Of a stretch of 64,000 nucleotides of DNA, positions 51,854 through 60,104 are shown in pieces; within the stretch, counting starts at the first letter, position 1; every line of letters begins with the position of its first letter. Under the pieces are notes generated by a model. That model was given only the letters and a program-made list of their open reading frames with translations. It was not told the origin of the DNA and ran no database searches. The position numbers and the translations under genes were made by a program. Source of the DNA: Rhodocyclaceae bacterium (lineage in GTDB: Bacteria; Pseudomonadota; Gammaproteobacteria; Burkholderiales; Rhodocyclaceae); the NCBI GenBank assembly GCA_020445765.1, contig JAGRFY010000016.1, positions 1 to 64,000 of the forward strand. Direction: 5' to 3'.

Positions 51854-52546
51854 TCAGGGGCCGATGGCAACGGTGCCGTCGACGCGAGCGCTACCGGTCA
51901 GCACCTTGCCGCTTGTCAGTCGTACACGTACGACTTGTCCTTCCCCGGCGTCGTTCAATGCGCGGCCCTGGTTGGTCACCTGAAAGCCGCTACCTTCGCT
52001 GATGACGCGGACCTGATCGCCGCGCTTGACGACCGGCGGAATGCGCAGCATGTCGCGCGTGAGCACTTGCCCCGCGGCTACTGCCACGCGTGCCGGGTGG
52101 CCGATGGCCTGGGTCGCGTCGGTCAGCGCGCCGGTGCCTTCGTCGGTGAGATCGCCATGTCGCCGCGCCAGGTCTTCAGGTGCGACCAGCTTCCCGGGTC
52201 GCAGGTCGCGCGCGAGTATCAGGTAGTCGCCGAATACCCGGACCCGCGCGCTGACATAGATGGTCCACGGTACTGGCGCCTCGCAGCGTACGCCGACCGA
52301 GGTCTTTCCCCAGGCGCGCCGGCCCCTTGGCATGAATGCCTTCATCCGCTCGCAGGCGGGTAGGTGATTGTCGGGGTCGATGCCGTCGATCTCGATCCGG
52401 ATCTCGCCGGCTTGGCCGGCCGCACGCTCGTCGAGCAGGCGGTCCACGGCTTCGAGGACTGGCGCCGGCGGCTGGCGTGCCTCGGCCACCAGTGGCACGA
52501 GTGCCGCAAGCATTGCCGTCAGCGTTACTGATCCGGGGCAGGTCAT
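51854..52546 (-). CDS. flgA: P-ring assembly chaperone FlgA
   Basis: This protein of about 230 residues has a signal peptide (LTAMLAALVPLVAEA) and a periplasmic part with the SAF-like domain: YLILARDLRPGKLVAPEDL and GQVLTRDMLRIPPVVKRGDQVRV. These are the defining strands of FlgA, which helps FlgI assemble into the P ring. ATG 52546 is used; in-frame starts further upstream would lengthen the leader. It diverges from flgB. Confidence 0.92.
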   Translation of the reverse strand: MTCPGSVTLTAMLAALVPLVAEARQPPAPVLEAVDRLLDERAAGQAGEIRIEIDGIDPDNHLPACERMKAFMPRGRRAWGKTSVGVRCEAPVPWTIYVSARVRVFGDYLILARDLRPGKLVAPEDLARRHGDLTDEGTGALTDATQAIGHPARVAVAAGQVLTRDMLRIPPVVKRGDQVRVISEGSGFQVTNQGRALNDAGEGQVVRVRLTSGKVLTGSARVDGTVAIGP

Positions 52547-52632
52547 GGCGTCATTGAACCACGGCGGACACATCGCCGTGCACCGTCGAGACCGATCGAG
52601 GCGGCGGCAATTGCTGCCGTCGCTGCCGGCCG

Positions 52633-52648
52633 AGCTTGCCGGCTGCCA
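52633..52648 (-). promoter_or_regulatory. Possible sigma-54 promoter of flgA
   Basis: TGGCAGC-CGGC-AAGCT on the minus strand has the GG and GC pairs at the right spacing but AA in place of TT in the -12 element. It lies 86 bases before the flgA start. Confidence 0.3.
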
Positions 52649-52725
52649 CGGCAATAGACTCGAATTGGCTTGATTTTGGTCTGTTTCTCGGCTGATTCGG
52701 CGACATCGGTCACGGCTACGCTGGC

Positions 52726-52741
52726 TGGCATGGAAGGTGCA
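52726..52741 (+). promoter_or_regulatory. Sigma-54-type promoter of the flgB operon
   Basis: TGGCATG-GAAG-GTGCA has the -24 GG and -12 GC pairs at exact spacing, with one mismatch in each element. It lies 58 bases before flgB. Confidence 0.65.
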
Positions 52742-52799
52742 GTTGCTTGGTCGCCGGCAACGGAAGACTCATGCGGGCAGGAGATTTCAGGAGCCACAG

Positions 52800-53204
52800 A
52801 TGAAAGCCAGACTCGAACAGGAACTTCAATTCCACCAGACCGCGCTGAACCTGCGCGCCTACCGGCAGCAGTTGCTGGCCTCCAACATCGCCAACGCCGA
52901 TACGCCGAACTTCAAGGCGCGCGACATCGACTTCCGTTCCGCACTGGCGGGCGCAGTGGGAAAACGCCTGGGCTCTCTGGCGCTGACCAGAACCGCCGCC
53001 CATCACCTGCCGGCCTCCGCCGACCAGGCGATGGATCGCTTTGCACGCTTCCGGACCGAAGTTCAGCCCAATGTGGACGGCAACACGGTCGACATGGACG
53101 TCGAGCGCGCCGCGTTCGCCGAGAACGCGTTGCACTACGAAGCCAGCGTGACGTTCATCAATGGCCTGCTGACCGGAATGCAGCGGGCGATCGTCGGCCA
53201 GTGA
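52800..53204 (+). CDS. flgB: Proximal rod protein FlgB
   Basis: This 134-residue rod protein has the N-terminal RQQLLASNIANADTPNFKARDIDF motif that marks the rod/hook family and a C-terminal heptad helix. ATG 52800 follows a CAGGAG site. It is the first gene of the rightward operon that runs flgB-C-D-E-F and carries the sigma-54-like promoter. The size and SNIANADTPNFKA element separate it from FlgC. Confidence 0.94.
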   Translation: MKARLEQELQFHQTALNLRAYRQQLLASNIANADTPNFKARDIDFRSALAGAVGKRLGSLALTRTAAHHLPASADQAMDRFARFRTEVQPNVDGNTVDMDVERAAFAENALHYEASVTFINGLLTGMQRAIVGQ

Positions 53205-53217
53205 CCGGAGAACGGAC

Positions 53218-53631
53218 ATGAGCAGCATGATGGACGTGTTCAAGGTGGCGGGCTCGGCGTTGCATGCGCAGTCGGCGCGACTCAACACGACCGCCTCCAA
53301 CCTGGCCAATGCCGACAGCGTCGTCGGTGCCGACGGCCAGCCCTACCGGGCCAAGCAGGTCGTATTCACGGCGCGCCCGGTCGCGGGGACCGCTTCGGTC
53401 GGCGTCGAGGTCAGCCGCGTGGTCGAAAGTGCGGCGCCGCTGCGCGTGGTCTACGACCCGAGCAGCCCGGCAGCCAATGAGGAGGGCTACGTGTCGATGC
53501 CCAACGTGAATGTGGTCGAGGAGATGGTGAACATGATCTCGGCCTCGCGGGCTTACCAGAACAACGCAGAAGTCATGAGCACGGCGCGCACGCTACTGCA
53601 GCGCACCCTGCAGATCGGTCAGCAACAGTAA
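53218..53631 (+). CDS. flgC: Proximal rod protein FlgC
   Basis: This 137-residue rod protein has the TTASNLANADSVVGADGQPYRAKQVVF element characteristic of FlgC and ends with VNVVEEMVNMISASRAYQNNAEV, the shared C-terminal helix of rod and hook proteins. It starts 13 bases after flgB behind a GGAG site. Confidence 0.95.
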   Translation: MSSMMDVFKVAGSALHAQSARLNTTASNLANADSVVGADGQPYRAKQVVFTARPVAGTASVGVEVSRVVESAAPLRVVYDPSSPAANEEGYVSMPNVNVVEEMVNMISASRAYQNNAEVMSTARTLLQRTLQIGQQQ

Positions 53632-53650
53632 GAAATCCTCGGAGTAATCG

Positions 53651-54322
53651 ATGGCCACCCCCGCCGTTTCAGCCAACACCACATCGGACGTCCTGGCGTC
53701 GCTGACCCGCAGCGCCCAGGTCGCCAGCGCCCAGGACGAAGCCCAGAACAAGTTCCTGACGCTGCTGACGACGCAATTGAAGAACCAGGACCCGCTCAAT
53801 CCGCTGGACAACGCCCAGGTCACCTCCCAGTTGGCGCAGATCAGCACCGTCGATGGCATTGAGCGCCTCAACCTGACCATGGGCAAGCTGCTCGATGGCC
53901 TCAACGGCAACGAGACCATGCAGGCCGCCGCGCTGGTTGGCCGTTCGGTGCTGGTGCCCGGAAATCACCTGTCGCTCGGCGATGAGGGCGCCCGTGGCGG
54001 ACTGACGCTGGACGAGCCTGCCGACTCGGTGATCGTGAGCATTCGCGATGCCAATGGTCTCGAGTTGTCGGCCCTCGATCTTGGGCCCCTCGACGCCGGT
54101 ACGCACGGCTTCGCCTGGGACGGGACGACCCAGAACGGAACGCCTGCAGTCGTCGGTGACTACCTGATGTCGGTCACGGCGAGTGTCGGCGGTGAGCGCG
54201 TCGGTGTGACCGAACTGGAGCGTGGCACCGTAACCAGCGTGGTCAGGGGCAATGACGGCGTCAGTGCCGAAGTCGGTTCCCTGGGCATGTTCGGCATGGC
54301 CGAAATCAAGCAGATTCTCTGA
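53651..54322 (+). CDS. flgD: Hook-capping protein FlgD
   Basis: This 223-residue protein is the scaffold for hook assembly. The N-terminal NKFLTLLTTQLKNQDPLNPLDNAQVTSQLAQIS is the defining FlgD segment; the C-terminal half forms the tudor/fibronectin-like domains (DAGTHGFAWDGTTQNGTPAVVGDY). It is lost from the finished hook. It precedes flgE by 14 bases. Confidence 0.95.
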   Translation: MATPAVSANTTSDVLASLTRSAQVASAQDEAQNKFLTLLTTQLKNQDPLNPLDNAQVTSQLAQISTVDGIERLNLTMGKLLDGLNGNETMQAAALVGRSVLVPGNHLSLGDEGARGGLTLDEPADSVIVSIRDANGLELSALDLGPLDAGTHGFAWDGTTQNGTPAVVGDYLMSVTASVGGERVGVTELERGTVTSVVRGNDGVSAEVGSLGMFGMAEIKQIL

Positions 54323-54336
54323 GCAGGAGCAGGAAA

Positions 54337-55590
54337 ATGGGATTCCAGACAGGTTTGAGCGGCCTCAATGCAGCATCGAAGTCGCTGGATGTGATCAGCA
54401 ATAACGTCGCCAACTCCGGCAACATCGGCTTCAAGTTCGCCAACACACAGTTTGCCGACGTTTACGCGGCAGCGCTCAACGGCGCCACTGCCGGTGTCCA
54501 GGTCGGCATCGGTACCACCGTCGGTGGGGTCAATCAGATCTTCAGTCAGGGCAATATCTCGCCCACCAACAATCCGCTGGACGTCGCGATCAACGGCGCG
54601 GGCTTCTTCCGTGTCGAGCAGACCGACGGCTCCGTCGCCTACACGCGCAACGGCCAGTTCGAGGTGGACAAGGATGGTTTCATCGTCGGCGGCCCCGGAT
54701 ACAAGTTGACGGGCTACACCGCCAATGCCGCAGGCGTGATCCTGCCGGCGCAGCCGGAGCCGCTGCAGGTCGATACCGCCGACCTGCAGCCCAACATCAC
54801 GACCGAAGTCCGGCTCGGCATGAACCTCGATTCGCGCGCCCAGATCTTCGACACCAGCGCGGGCGATCCCGCCTTCGACGAGCTGGACCCGACGACCTAC
54901 AGTTCCTCGACCTCGGTGTCGGTCTACGACACGCTGGGCAATGCCCACGTGCTGACCCTGTACTTCCGCAAGATTCCGGCATCCGGCTCGGGTGTCGGTG
55001 ATTGGGAGATGTATACCCAGATCGATGGCGGCACCGCCTCGACCACGCCGATCAGCGTCCAGTTCGACAGTTCCGGCACCCTAATTTCGTCATCGCCGAC
55101 GACGATCACGATCGACTTCGACAACGTCGCCTTCGGTGGCGCGCTCGACTTCGACGTCGACCTGTTCATGGATGCGACCACCCAGTACGGCAGCGCCTTC
55201 GGCGTCAATAGCCAGGCACAGGACGGTTACGCTTCCGGCCGGCTTTCCGGCGTGACGATCGACCGCGACGGCATCATCCTGGGCCGCTATTCGAACGGGC
55301 AGTCACGCAATCTCGGCCAGGTCGTGCTGGCCAATTTCCAGGCGCCCAATGGCCTGCTGTCGCTGGGCGGCAATCTGTGGTCGGAAGGTCCGGCCTCCGG
55401 CCAGCCGCTGGTCGGTGCGCCGGGTTCGGGCAGTCTGGGCCTGTTGTCGGCGGGTGCGGTCGAGGAGTCGAACGTCGATCTGACGCAGGAACTGGTGAAC
55501 ATGATCACCCAGCAGCGTGCCTACCAGGCCAATGCACAGTCGATCCGTACGCAGGACCAGATCCTCCAGACCCTGGTGAACCTGCGCTGA
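54337..55590 (+). CDS. flgE: Hook protein FlgE
   Basis: This 417-residue protein is the major hook subunit. It has the family N-terminus (FQTGLSGLNAASKSLDVISNNVANS), a central DNPLDVAINGAGFF-like NNPLDVAINGAGFFRV and YTRNGQF, and a C-terminal SNVDLTQELVNMITQQRAYQANAQ. Length is typical. The SNNVANSGNIGFK stretch confirms FlgE over FlgG. Confidence 0.95.
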   Translation: MGFQTGLSGLNAASKSLDVISNNVANSGNIGFKFANTQFADVYAAALNGATAGVQVGIGTTVGGVNQIFSQGNISPTNNPLDVAINGAGFFRVEQTDGSVAYTRNGQFEVDKDGFIVGGPGYKLTGYTANAAGVILPAQPEPLQVDTADLQPNITTEVRLGMNLDSRAQIFDTSAGDPAFDELDPTTYSSSTSVSVYDTLGNAHVLTLYFRKIPASGSGVGDWEMYTQIDGGTASTTPISVQFDSSGTLISSSPTTITIDFDNVAFGGALDFDVDLFMDATTQYGSAFGVNSQAQDGYASGRLSGVTIDRDGIILGRYSNGQSRNLGQVVLANFQAPNGLLSLGGNLWSEGPASGQPLVGAPGSGSLGLLSAGAVEESNVDLTQELVNMITQQRAYQANAQSIRTQDQILQTLVNLR

Positions 55591-55618
55591 TCGCTAGCGG
55601 ACAGAACGGAGCAACGCC

Positions 55619-56362
55619 ATGGACCGCCTGATCTATACCGCGATGACCGGCGCCAAGCATACGCTCGGGCAGCAGGCGGCGGTGTCGCACAATCTCGCCA
55701 ATGCCACCACCACCGGATTTCGCGCCGAGATGCATCGCCTGCGGGCGGTCGAGGTTCAGAGCGAGGCCAGGCTGCCGACCCGTGCCTTCGTCGTCGATGC
55801 GTCCGCCTACAGCGACTATTCGCAGGGGCCGCTGCAGGAGACGGGCCGCAGTCTGGACGCCGCGGTCCGCGGCCCGGGCTGGTTTGCAGTGCAATTGCCC
55901 GATGGCAGCGAGGCCTACACGCGAAACGGTAATTTCCAGATGTCGGCCAACGGTGTACTCGAGACGGCGTCCGGACTGCCGGTGCAGGGCGACGGCGGTC
56001 CGATCACGATCCCGCCGGACAACGAGGTATTGATCGGTGCGGATGGTTCGATCTCGACGCTGCCGACCACCGGTGCCCAGAACATTGTCAATGTCGTCGG
56101 CCAGCTCAAGCTGGTCAATCCACCCGAAGCGGATCTGATCCGCGGTGAAGACGGTCTGTTCCGGTTGCGCAATGGGGGAGCCGCGCAGGCCGACGAAGGC
56201 GTCCGGGTCATCGGCGGACACCTGGAGGGCAGCAATGTGAACGTCGTCGACCAGATGGTGAACATGATCTCGCTGGCACGCCAGTTCGAGATGCAGACGC
56301 GCATGCTGACCACCGCCGAACAGGACGATCGTACGGCGACCCGCCTGCTGGCGAGCAGTTGA
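55619..56362 (+). CDS. flgF: Proximal rod protein FlgF
   Basis: This 247-residue protein has RLIYTAMTGAKHTLGQQAAVSHNLANATTTGFRAE at its N-terminus and SNVNVVDQMVNMISLARQFEMQTRML at its C-terminus; the shortened middle distinguishes FlgF from FlgG. It starts 28 bases after flgE. A 134-base gap follows, with small GC-rich hairpins but no promoter I can support. Confidence 0.94.
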   Translation: MDRLIYTAMTGAKHTLGQQAAVSHNLANATTTGFRAEMHRLRAVEVQSEARLPTRAFVVDASAYSDYSQGPLQETGRSLDAAVRGPGWFAVQLPDGSEAYTRNGNFQMSANGVLETASGLPVQGDGGPITIPPDNEVLIGADGSISTLPTTGAQNIVNVVGQLKLVNPPEADLIRGEDGLFRLRNGGAAQADEGVRVIGGHLEGSNVNVVDQMVNMISLARQFEMQTRMLTTAEQDDRTATRLLASS

Positions 56363-56496
56363 CGGCGCCGAGAAACCCGACAAAGTCGGCGCTTTTCGGC
56401 CAATCGACCGGCCGCTGCCGGCCCTAACATGAAGCTGTCACCGTGCGCGTGTCGTCGTTTTGAGCGCAGGGAATCGACAAACTGCAGGAGCACGAC

Positions 56497-57279
56497 ATGA
56501 TCCGCTCGCTCTGGATTGCCCGAACCGGTCTGGATTCGCAGCAAATGCATCTGGACATCATCTCGAACAACCTCGCCAACGTATCGACGGCGGGATTCAA
56601 GCGCTCGCGGCCGGTGTTCGAGGACCTGATCTATCAGAACCTGCGCCAGGCCGGCGCACAGAGCACCCAGCAAACCCAGATCGCGACGGGACTGCAGATC
56701 GGCACCGGTGTGCGTCCGGTGGCCACCGAGCGCATACACACTCAGGGCAACCTCAACCAGACTGGCAACGACTTCGACGTCGCGATCAGCGGCAAGGGCT
56801 TCTTCCAGATTTCGTTGCCGGACGGCACCACGGCCTACACTCGCGACGGCTCGTTCCAGCGGGACAACACCGGGCAACTGGTCACGGCGGCGGGTTACCC
56901 GCTGGCCGACGCCATCATCGTTCCCGAGGACGCGCAGACCGTGACGATCGGACGCGATGGCACGGTCAGCGTGACACTGCCGGGGCAGGCCGCGCCGAGT
57001 CAGGTCGGAACGATCCAGCTCGCGACCTTCATCAACCCGACCGGGCTGCAGTCGATCGGCGAGAACCTGTTCCTCGAGACCGCCTCCAGCGGCACTGCCA
57101 CACCGAACACGCCGGGCCTGAACGGTGCCGGCATTCTGAATCAGACCTTCATCGAGACCGCCAACGTCAATGTTGCCGAGGAACTCGTCAATTTGATCCA
57201 GACGCAACGGGCGTACGAGCTCAACTCGCGGGCGATCCAGACGTCGGACCAGATGCTCGGCCGGCTGACCCAGCTCTAA
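56497..57279 (+). CDS. flgG: Distal rod protein FlgG
   Basis: This 260-residue protein is the main distal rod subunit. Its N-terminus [40 protein letters not shown] is a very conserved FlgG mark, as is the C-terminal [23 protein letters not shown]. Length matches FlgG exactly, and a CAGGAG site is present. flgH starts two bases after the stop. Confidence 0.96.
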   Translation: MIRSLWIARTGLDSQQMHLDIISNNLANVSTAGFKRSRPVFEDLIYQNLRQAGAQSTQQTQIATGLQIGTGVRPVATERIHTQGNLNQTGNDFDVAISGKGFFQISLPDGTTAYTRDGSFQRDNTGQLVTAAGYPLADAIIVPEDAQTVTIGRDGTVSVTLPGQAAPSQVGTIQLATFINPTGLQSIGENLFLETASSGTATPNTPGLNGAGILNQTFIETANVNVAEELVNLIQTQRAYELNSRAIQTSDQMLGRLTQL

Positions 57280-57281
57280 CG

Positions 57282-57950
57282 ATGATGAACAAGACGCTTT
57301 CCGTGCTGATCTCGATGCTGGCGGCGTGCTCGACGTTCGAGCCGACCGCGAGTACCGCGGTACACCAGCCGATGACGGTGCGGCCGATGCCTCGCGCCGA
57401 CAACGCACCGGCCAATGGCGCGATCTTCCATGTCGCGCAGGTACGGCCGCTATTCGAGGATCGGAGGGCGCGCTTGCTCGGCGACACGCTGACGATCAAC
57501 CTGGTCGAGAGCAACACCGCGCAGAAGGCCTCCAACGCCAGCGCCAGCCGCGAGTCGAGTGTCTCGGGCGGCATTACGTCGGCCGCCAAGGTGCCATTCA
57601 CCGGGCTCGCCGGCCTCGGTGTCGAGGCCGGTACCACCAGCGACTTTACCGGACAGGGCTCGGCCGCCGCCAACAACCGTTTCAACGGGACGATCACCGT
57701 CACCGTGGTCGAGGCCTATCCCAACGGCAATCTGCTGGTCTCGGGCGAAAAGCAGATCGCGATCAACCAGGGAAACGAATTCATCCGATTTTCAGGGGTG
57801 GTCAATCCGAGCTACATCACCGGCTCGAACACCGTGCAGTCCACCCAGGTGGCGGACGCCCGCATCGAGTACAAGTCCAGCGGCTATATCAGCGAGAGCC
57901 AGGCGATGGGCTGGCTGCAGCGCTTCTTCGTGGCGCTGATGCCGTTCTAG
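57282..57950 (+). CDS. flgH: L-ring lipoprotein FlgH
   Basis: This 222-residue protein has a lipoprotein signal (SMLAAC) and the FlgH core: [53 protein letters not shown] and [18 protein letters not shown]. It forms the L ring in the outer membrane. Two adjacent ATG codons (57282, 57285) are possible starts. The longer open frame upstream lies over flgG and is not used. Confidence 0.95.
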   Translation: MMNKTLSVLISMLAACSTFEPTASTAVHQPMTVRPMPRADNAPANGAIFHVAQVRPLFEDRRARLLGDTLTINLVESNTAQKASNASASRESSVSGGITSAAKVPFTGLAGLGVEAGTTSDFTGQGSAAANNRFNGTITVTVVEAYPNGNLLVSGEKQIAINQGNEFIRFSGVVNPSYITGSNTVQSTQVADARIEYKSSGYISESQAMGWLQRFFVALMPF

Positions 57951-57959
57951 GGGTCGTCG

Positions 57960-59078
57960 ATGCCTGCCTTCCTCAACGGTTCGAGACGACTTGCGGCATT
58001 GCTCTTCTGCTTGCTGGTGCTGGCGGGGCCGGCCGCCGCCGAGCGCATCAAGGACCTCGCGTCAATTGCCGGCGTGCGTGACAACCAGCTGATCGGTTAC
58101 GGCCTGGTGGTCGGCCTGGACGGCAGTGGCGATCAGACGACGCAGACGCCGTTCACGGTTCAGAGCGTGATCAACATGCTCGGCAATCTCGGGGTGCAAC
58201 TGCCGCCAGGTACCAACCTCCAGTTGAAGAACGTCGCGGCCGTGATGGTCACCGCGGACCTGCCGGCCTTCGCCCGTCCCGGTCAGCAGATCGACATCAC
58301 CGTTTCGTCGATCGGCAACGCCAAGAGCCTGCGCGGCGGGACGCTGTTGCTGACGCCGTTGAAGGGCGCCGACGGACAGATCTACGCCTTGTCCCAGGGC
58401 AACGTCGTGGTCGGAGGGGCGGGCGCGTCCGCGGGTGGCGCGTCGGCAGTGATCAATCATCTGTCGGCGGGGCGGATTCCGGGCGGCGCCACGGTCGAGC
58501 GGGCGGTCGCGACCGCGCTCGGGCAGGGTGATTTCGTCCATCTCGAACTCAACGAAACCGACTTCGGCACCGCCCGCAAGGTGGTCGATGCGGTCAATGC
58601 CGCCACCGCGCCGGGCACTGCGGCCGCGCTCGACGCACGGACGATTCAGGTTCGTGCGCCGCTCGATTCGACCACCCGGGTCGCCTTCATCGGCATGCTC
58701 GAAAGTCTGCCGGTGACACCCGAGCAGCAGAGTGCCAAGGTGGTGGTGAACTCGCGCACGGGATCGGTGGTGATGAACCAGGCGGTCACGCTGCAGCGCT
58801 GCGCAGTCGCCCACGGCAACCTGTCGGTGACGGTGGGAACCGACACCGCGGTGAGCCAGCCGCCCCCACTGTCGGGCGGCCAGACGGTGGTGACGCAATC
58901 CGCCAGCGTCGCAGTCGAACAGAGCCCGGGCAGCCTGATCAACGTGCCCGACGGCGCCAACCTCGCCGAGGTGGTCAAGGCGCTCAATGCCGTCGGTGCG
59001 AACCCGCTCGACCTGGTCAGCATCCTGCAGGCGATGAAGGCGGTCGGGGCGCTTCGCGCGGAACTGGAGGTGATCTGA
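57960..59078 (+). CDS. flgI: P-ring protein FlgI
   Basis: This 372-residue periplasmic protein has a signal peptide ([18 protein letters not shown]) and starts its mature part with [32 protein letters not shown], the defining FlgI sequence. [17 protein letters not shown] is also typical. It polymerises in the peptidoglycan layer with help from FlgA. Confidence 0.96.
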   Translation: MPAFLNGSRRLAALLFCLLVLAGPAAAERIKDLASIAGVRDNQLIGYGLVVGLDGSGDQTTQTPFTVQSVINMLGNLGVQLPPGTNLQLKNVAAVMVTADLPAFARPGQQIDITVSSIGNAKSLRGGTLLLTPLKGADGQIYALSQGNVVVGGAGASAGGASAVINHLSAGRIPGGATVERAVATALGQGDFVHLELNETDFGTARKVVDAVNAATAPGTAAALDARTIQVRAPLDSTTRVAFIGMLESLPVTPEQQSAKVVVNSRTGSVVMNQAVTLQRCAVAHGNLSVTVGTDTAVSQPPPLSGGQTVVTQSASVAVEQSPGSLINVPDGANLAEVVKALNAVGANPLDLVSILQAMKAVGALRAELEVI

Positions 59079-59081
59079 ACG

Positions 59082-60029
59082 ATGAACGCCGCAGATGCGA
59101 TCAATGCGATCGATCCTCGCAGTTTCAACGAATTGAAGCGTCTCGGGCGCGAGGGCAATTCCTCGGAAGCGATCCGGGCCGCCGCGCGCCAGTTCGAGGC
59201 GCTGTTCCTGCAGATGGTGCTGAAGGCGATGCGCGACGCTACGCCAAAGGACGGCCTGCTCGAGAGCGATCAGTCGCGCCTGTACCAGTCGCTGCTCGAC
59301 CAGCAACTTGCGATGCAACTCGCCAACGGCGGTGGCACCGGATTCGGCGACGTCATTGCGCGCCAACTGGGTGCGGATCCGGTTGCGCGTGGAAGTGCAG
59401 CGTCCCGACCGGGCGGCATCATCGGATTCGACCAAGTGGCAGCGATGGCCGCCCGAAGCGCGGCAAAAGATGCCGCTGCGACCGGCATCGGCGGCGGTGA
59501 ATTGCCGGTCGAGGAGATCTTTGCCGAGGCCGGGTCGCCGCGTGCGTCGGTGCCGGAACATGCCCGCGCCTTCGTCGATCAGGTGTGGCCGCATGCGATG
59601 GCGGCGAGTCGCGCCACCGGCATCCCGGCGCACTTCATGGTGGCGCAGGCCGCTCTGGAGACCGGCTGGGGGCGTCACGAGCTGAAACGGCCGGATGGCT
59701 CGCCGTCCTACAACCTGTTCAACATCAAGGCCGGGGGCGACTGGCGCGGCGCGACGGTGTCAATGGATGCGCTGGAATACAGCGATGGCAAGCCCTTCCG
59801 GGAGCCGTCGCGATTTCGTGCCTATGCGAACTACGGGGATGCCTTCGAAGACTATGCGCGCCTGCTGAGCGGCAATCCACGCTACTCGGAAGTGCTCGGG
59901 CAGGACGACGCAGTAGCGTTCGCACGCGGCCTGCAACAGGCCGGCTATGCCACGGATCCGATGTATGCCGACAAGCTGGCCCGGATCATCGGTGGCAATA
60001 CTTTGCGGGCGGCACTCTTCGGCGACTGA
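59082..60029 (+). CDS. flgJ: Rod-cap and muramidase protein FlgJ
   Basis: This 315-residue two-domain protein has an N-terminal rod-cap part (ARQFEALFLQMVLKAMRDATP, residues 25-50) and a C-terminal glucosaminidase domain (about 160-315; AQAALETGWGRHEL with the catalytic glutamate, YNLFNIKA, and YATDPMYADKLARII). Both halves are present, as in gammaproteobacterial FlgJ. It opens a path for the rod through peptidoglycan. Confidence 0.95.
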   Translation: MNAADAINAIDPRSFNELKRLGREGNSSEAIRAAARQFEALFLQMVLKAMRDATPKDGLLESDQSRLYQSLLDQQLAMQLANGGGTGFGDVIARQLGADPVARGSAASRPGGIIGFDQVAAMAARSAAKDAAATGIGGGELPVEEIFAEAGSPRASVPEHARAFVDQVWPHAMAASRATGIPAHFMVAQAALETGWGRHELKRPDGSPSYNLFNIKAGGDWRGATVSMDALEYSDGKPFREPSRFRAYANYGDAFEDYARLLSGNPRYSEVLGQDDAVAFARGLQQAGYATDPMYADKLARIIGGNTLRAALFGD

Positions 60030-60050
60030 TCTCACGGCCGTCCGTAGAGC

Positions 60051-60066
60051 TGGCAAAGGTTTTGCA
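60051..60066 (+). promoter_or_regulatory. Sigma-54-type promoter of flgK
   Basis: TGGCAAA-GGTT-TTGCA matches -24/-12 consensus with a perfect -12 element. It is 38 bases before flgK and 21 bases after flgJ, so flgK-flgL probably form a separate transcript. Confidence 0.72.
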
Positions 60067-60104
60067 TCAGGGAGACGTAACAACACCTGTCGCTAGGGAA
60101 AACC

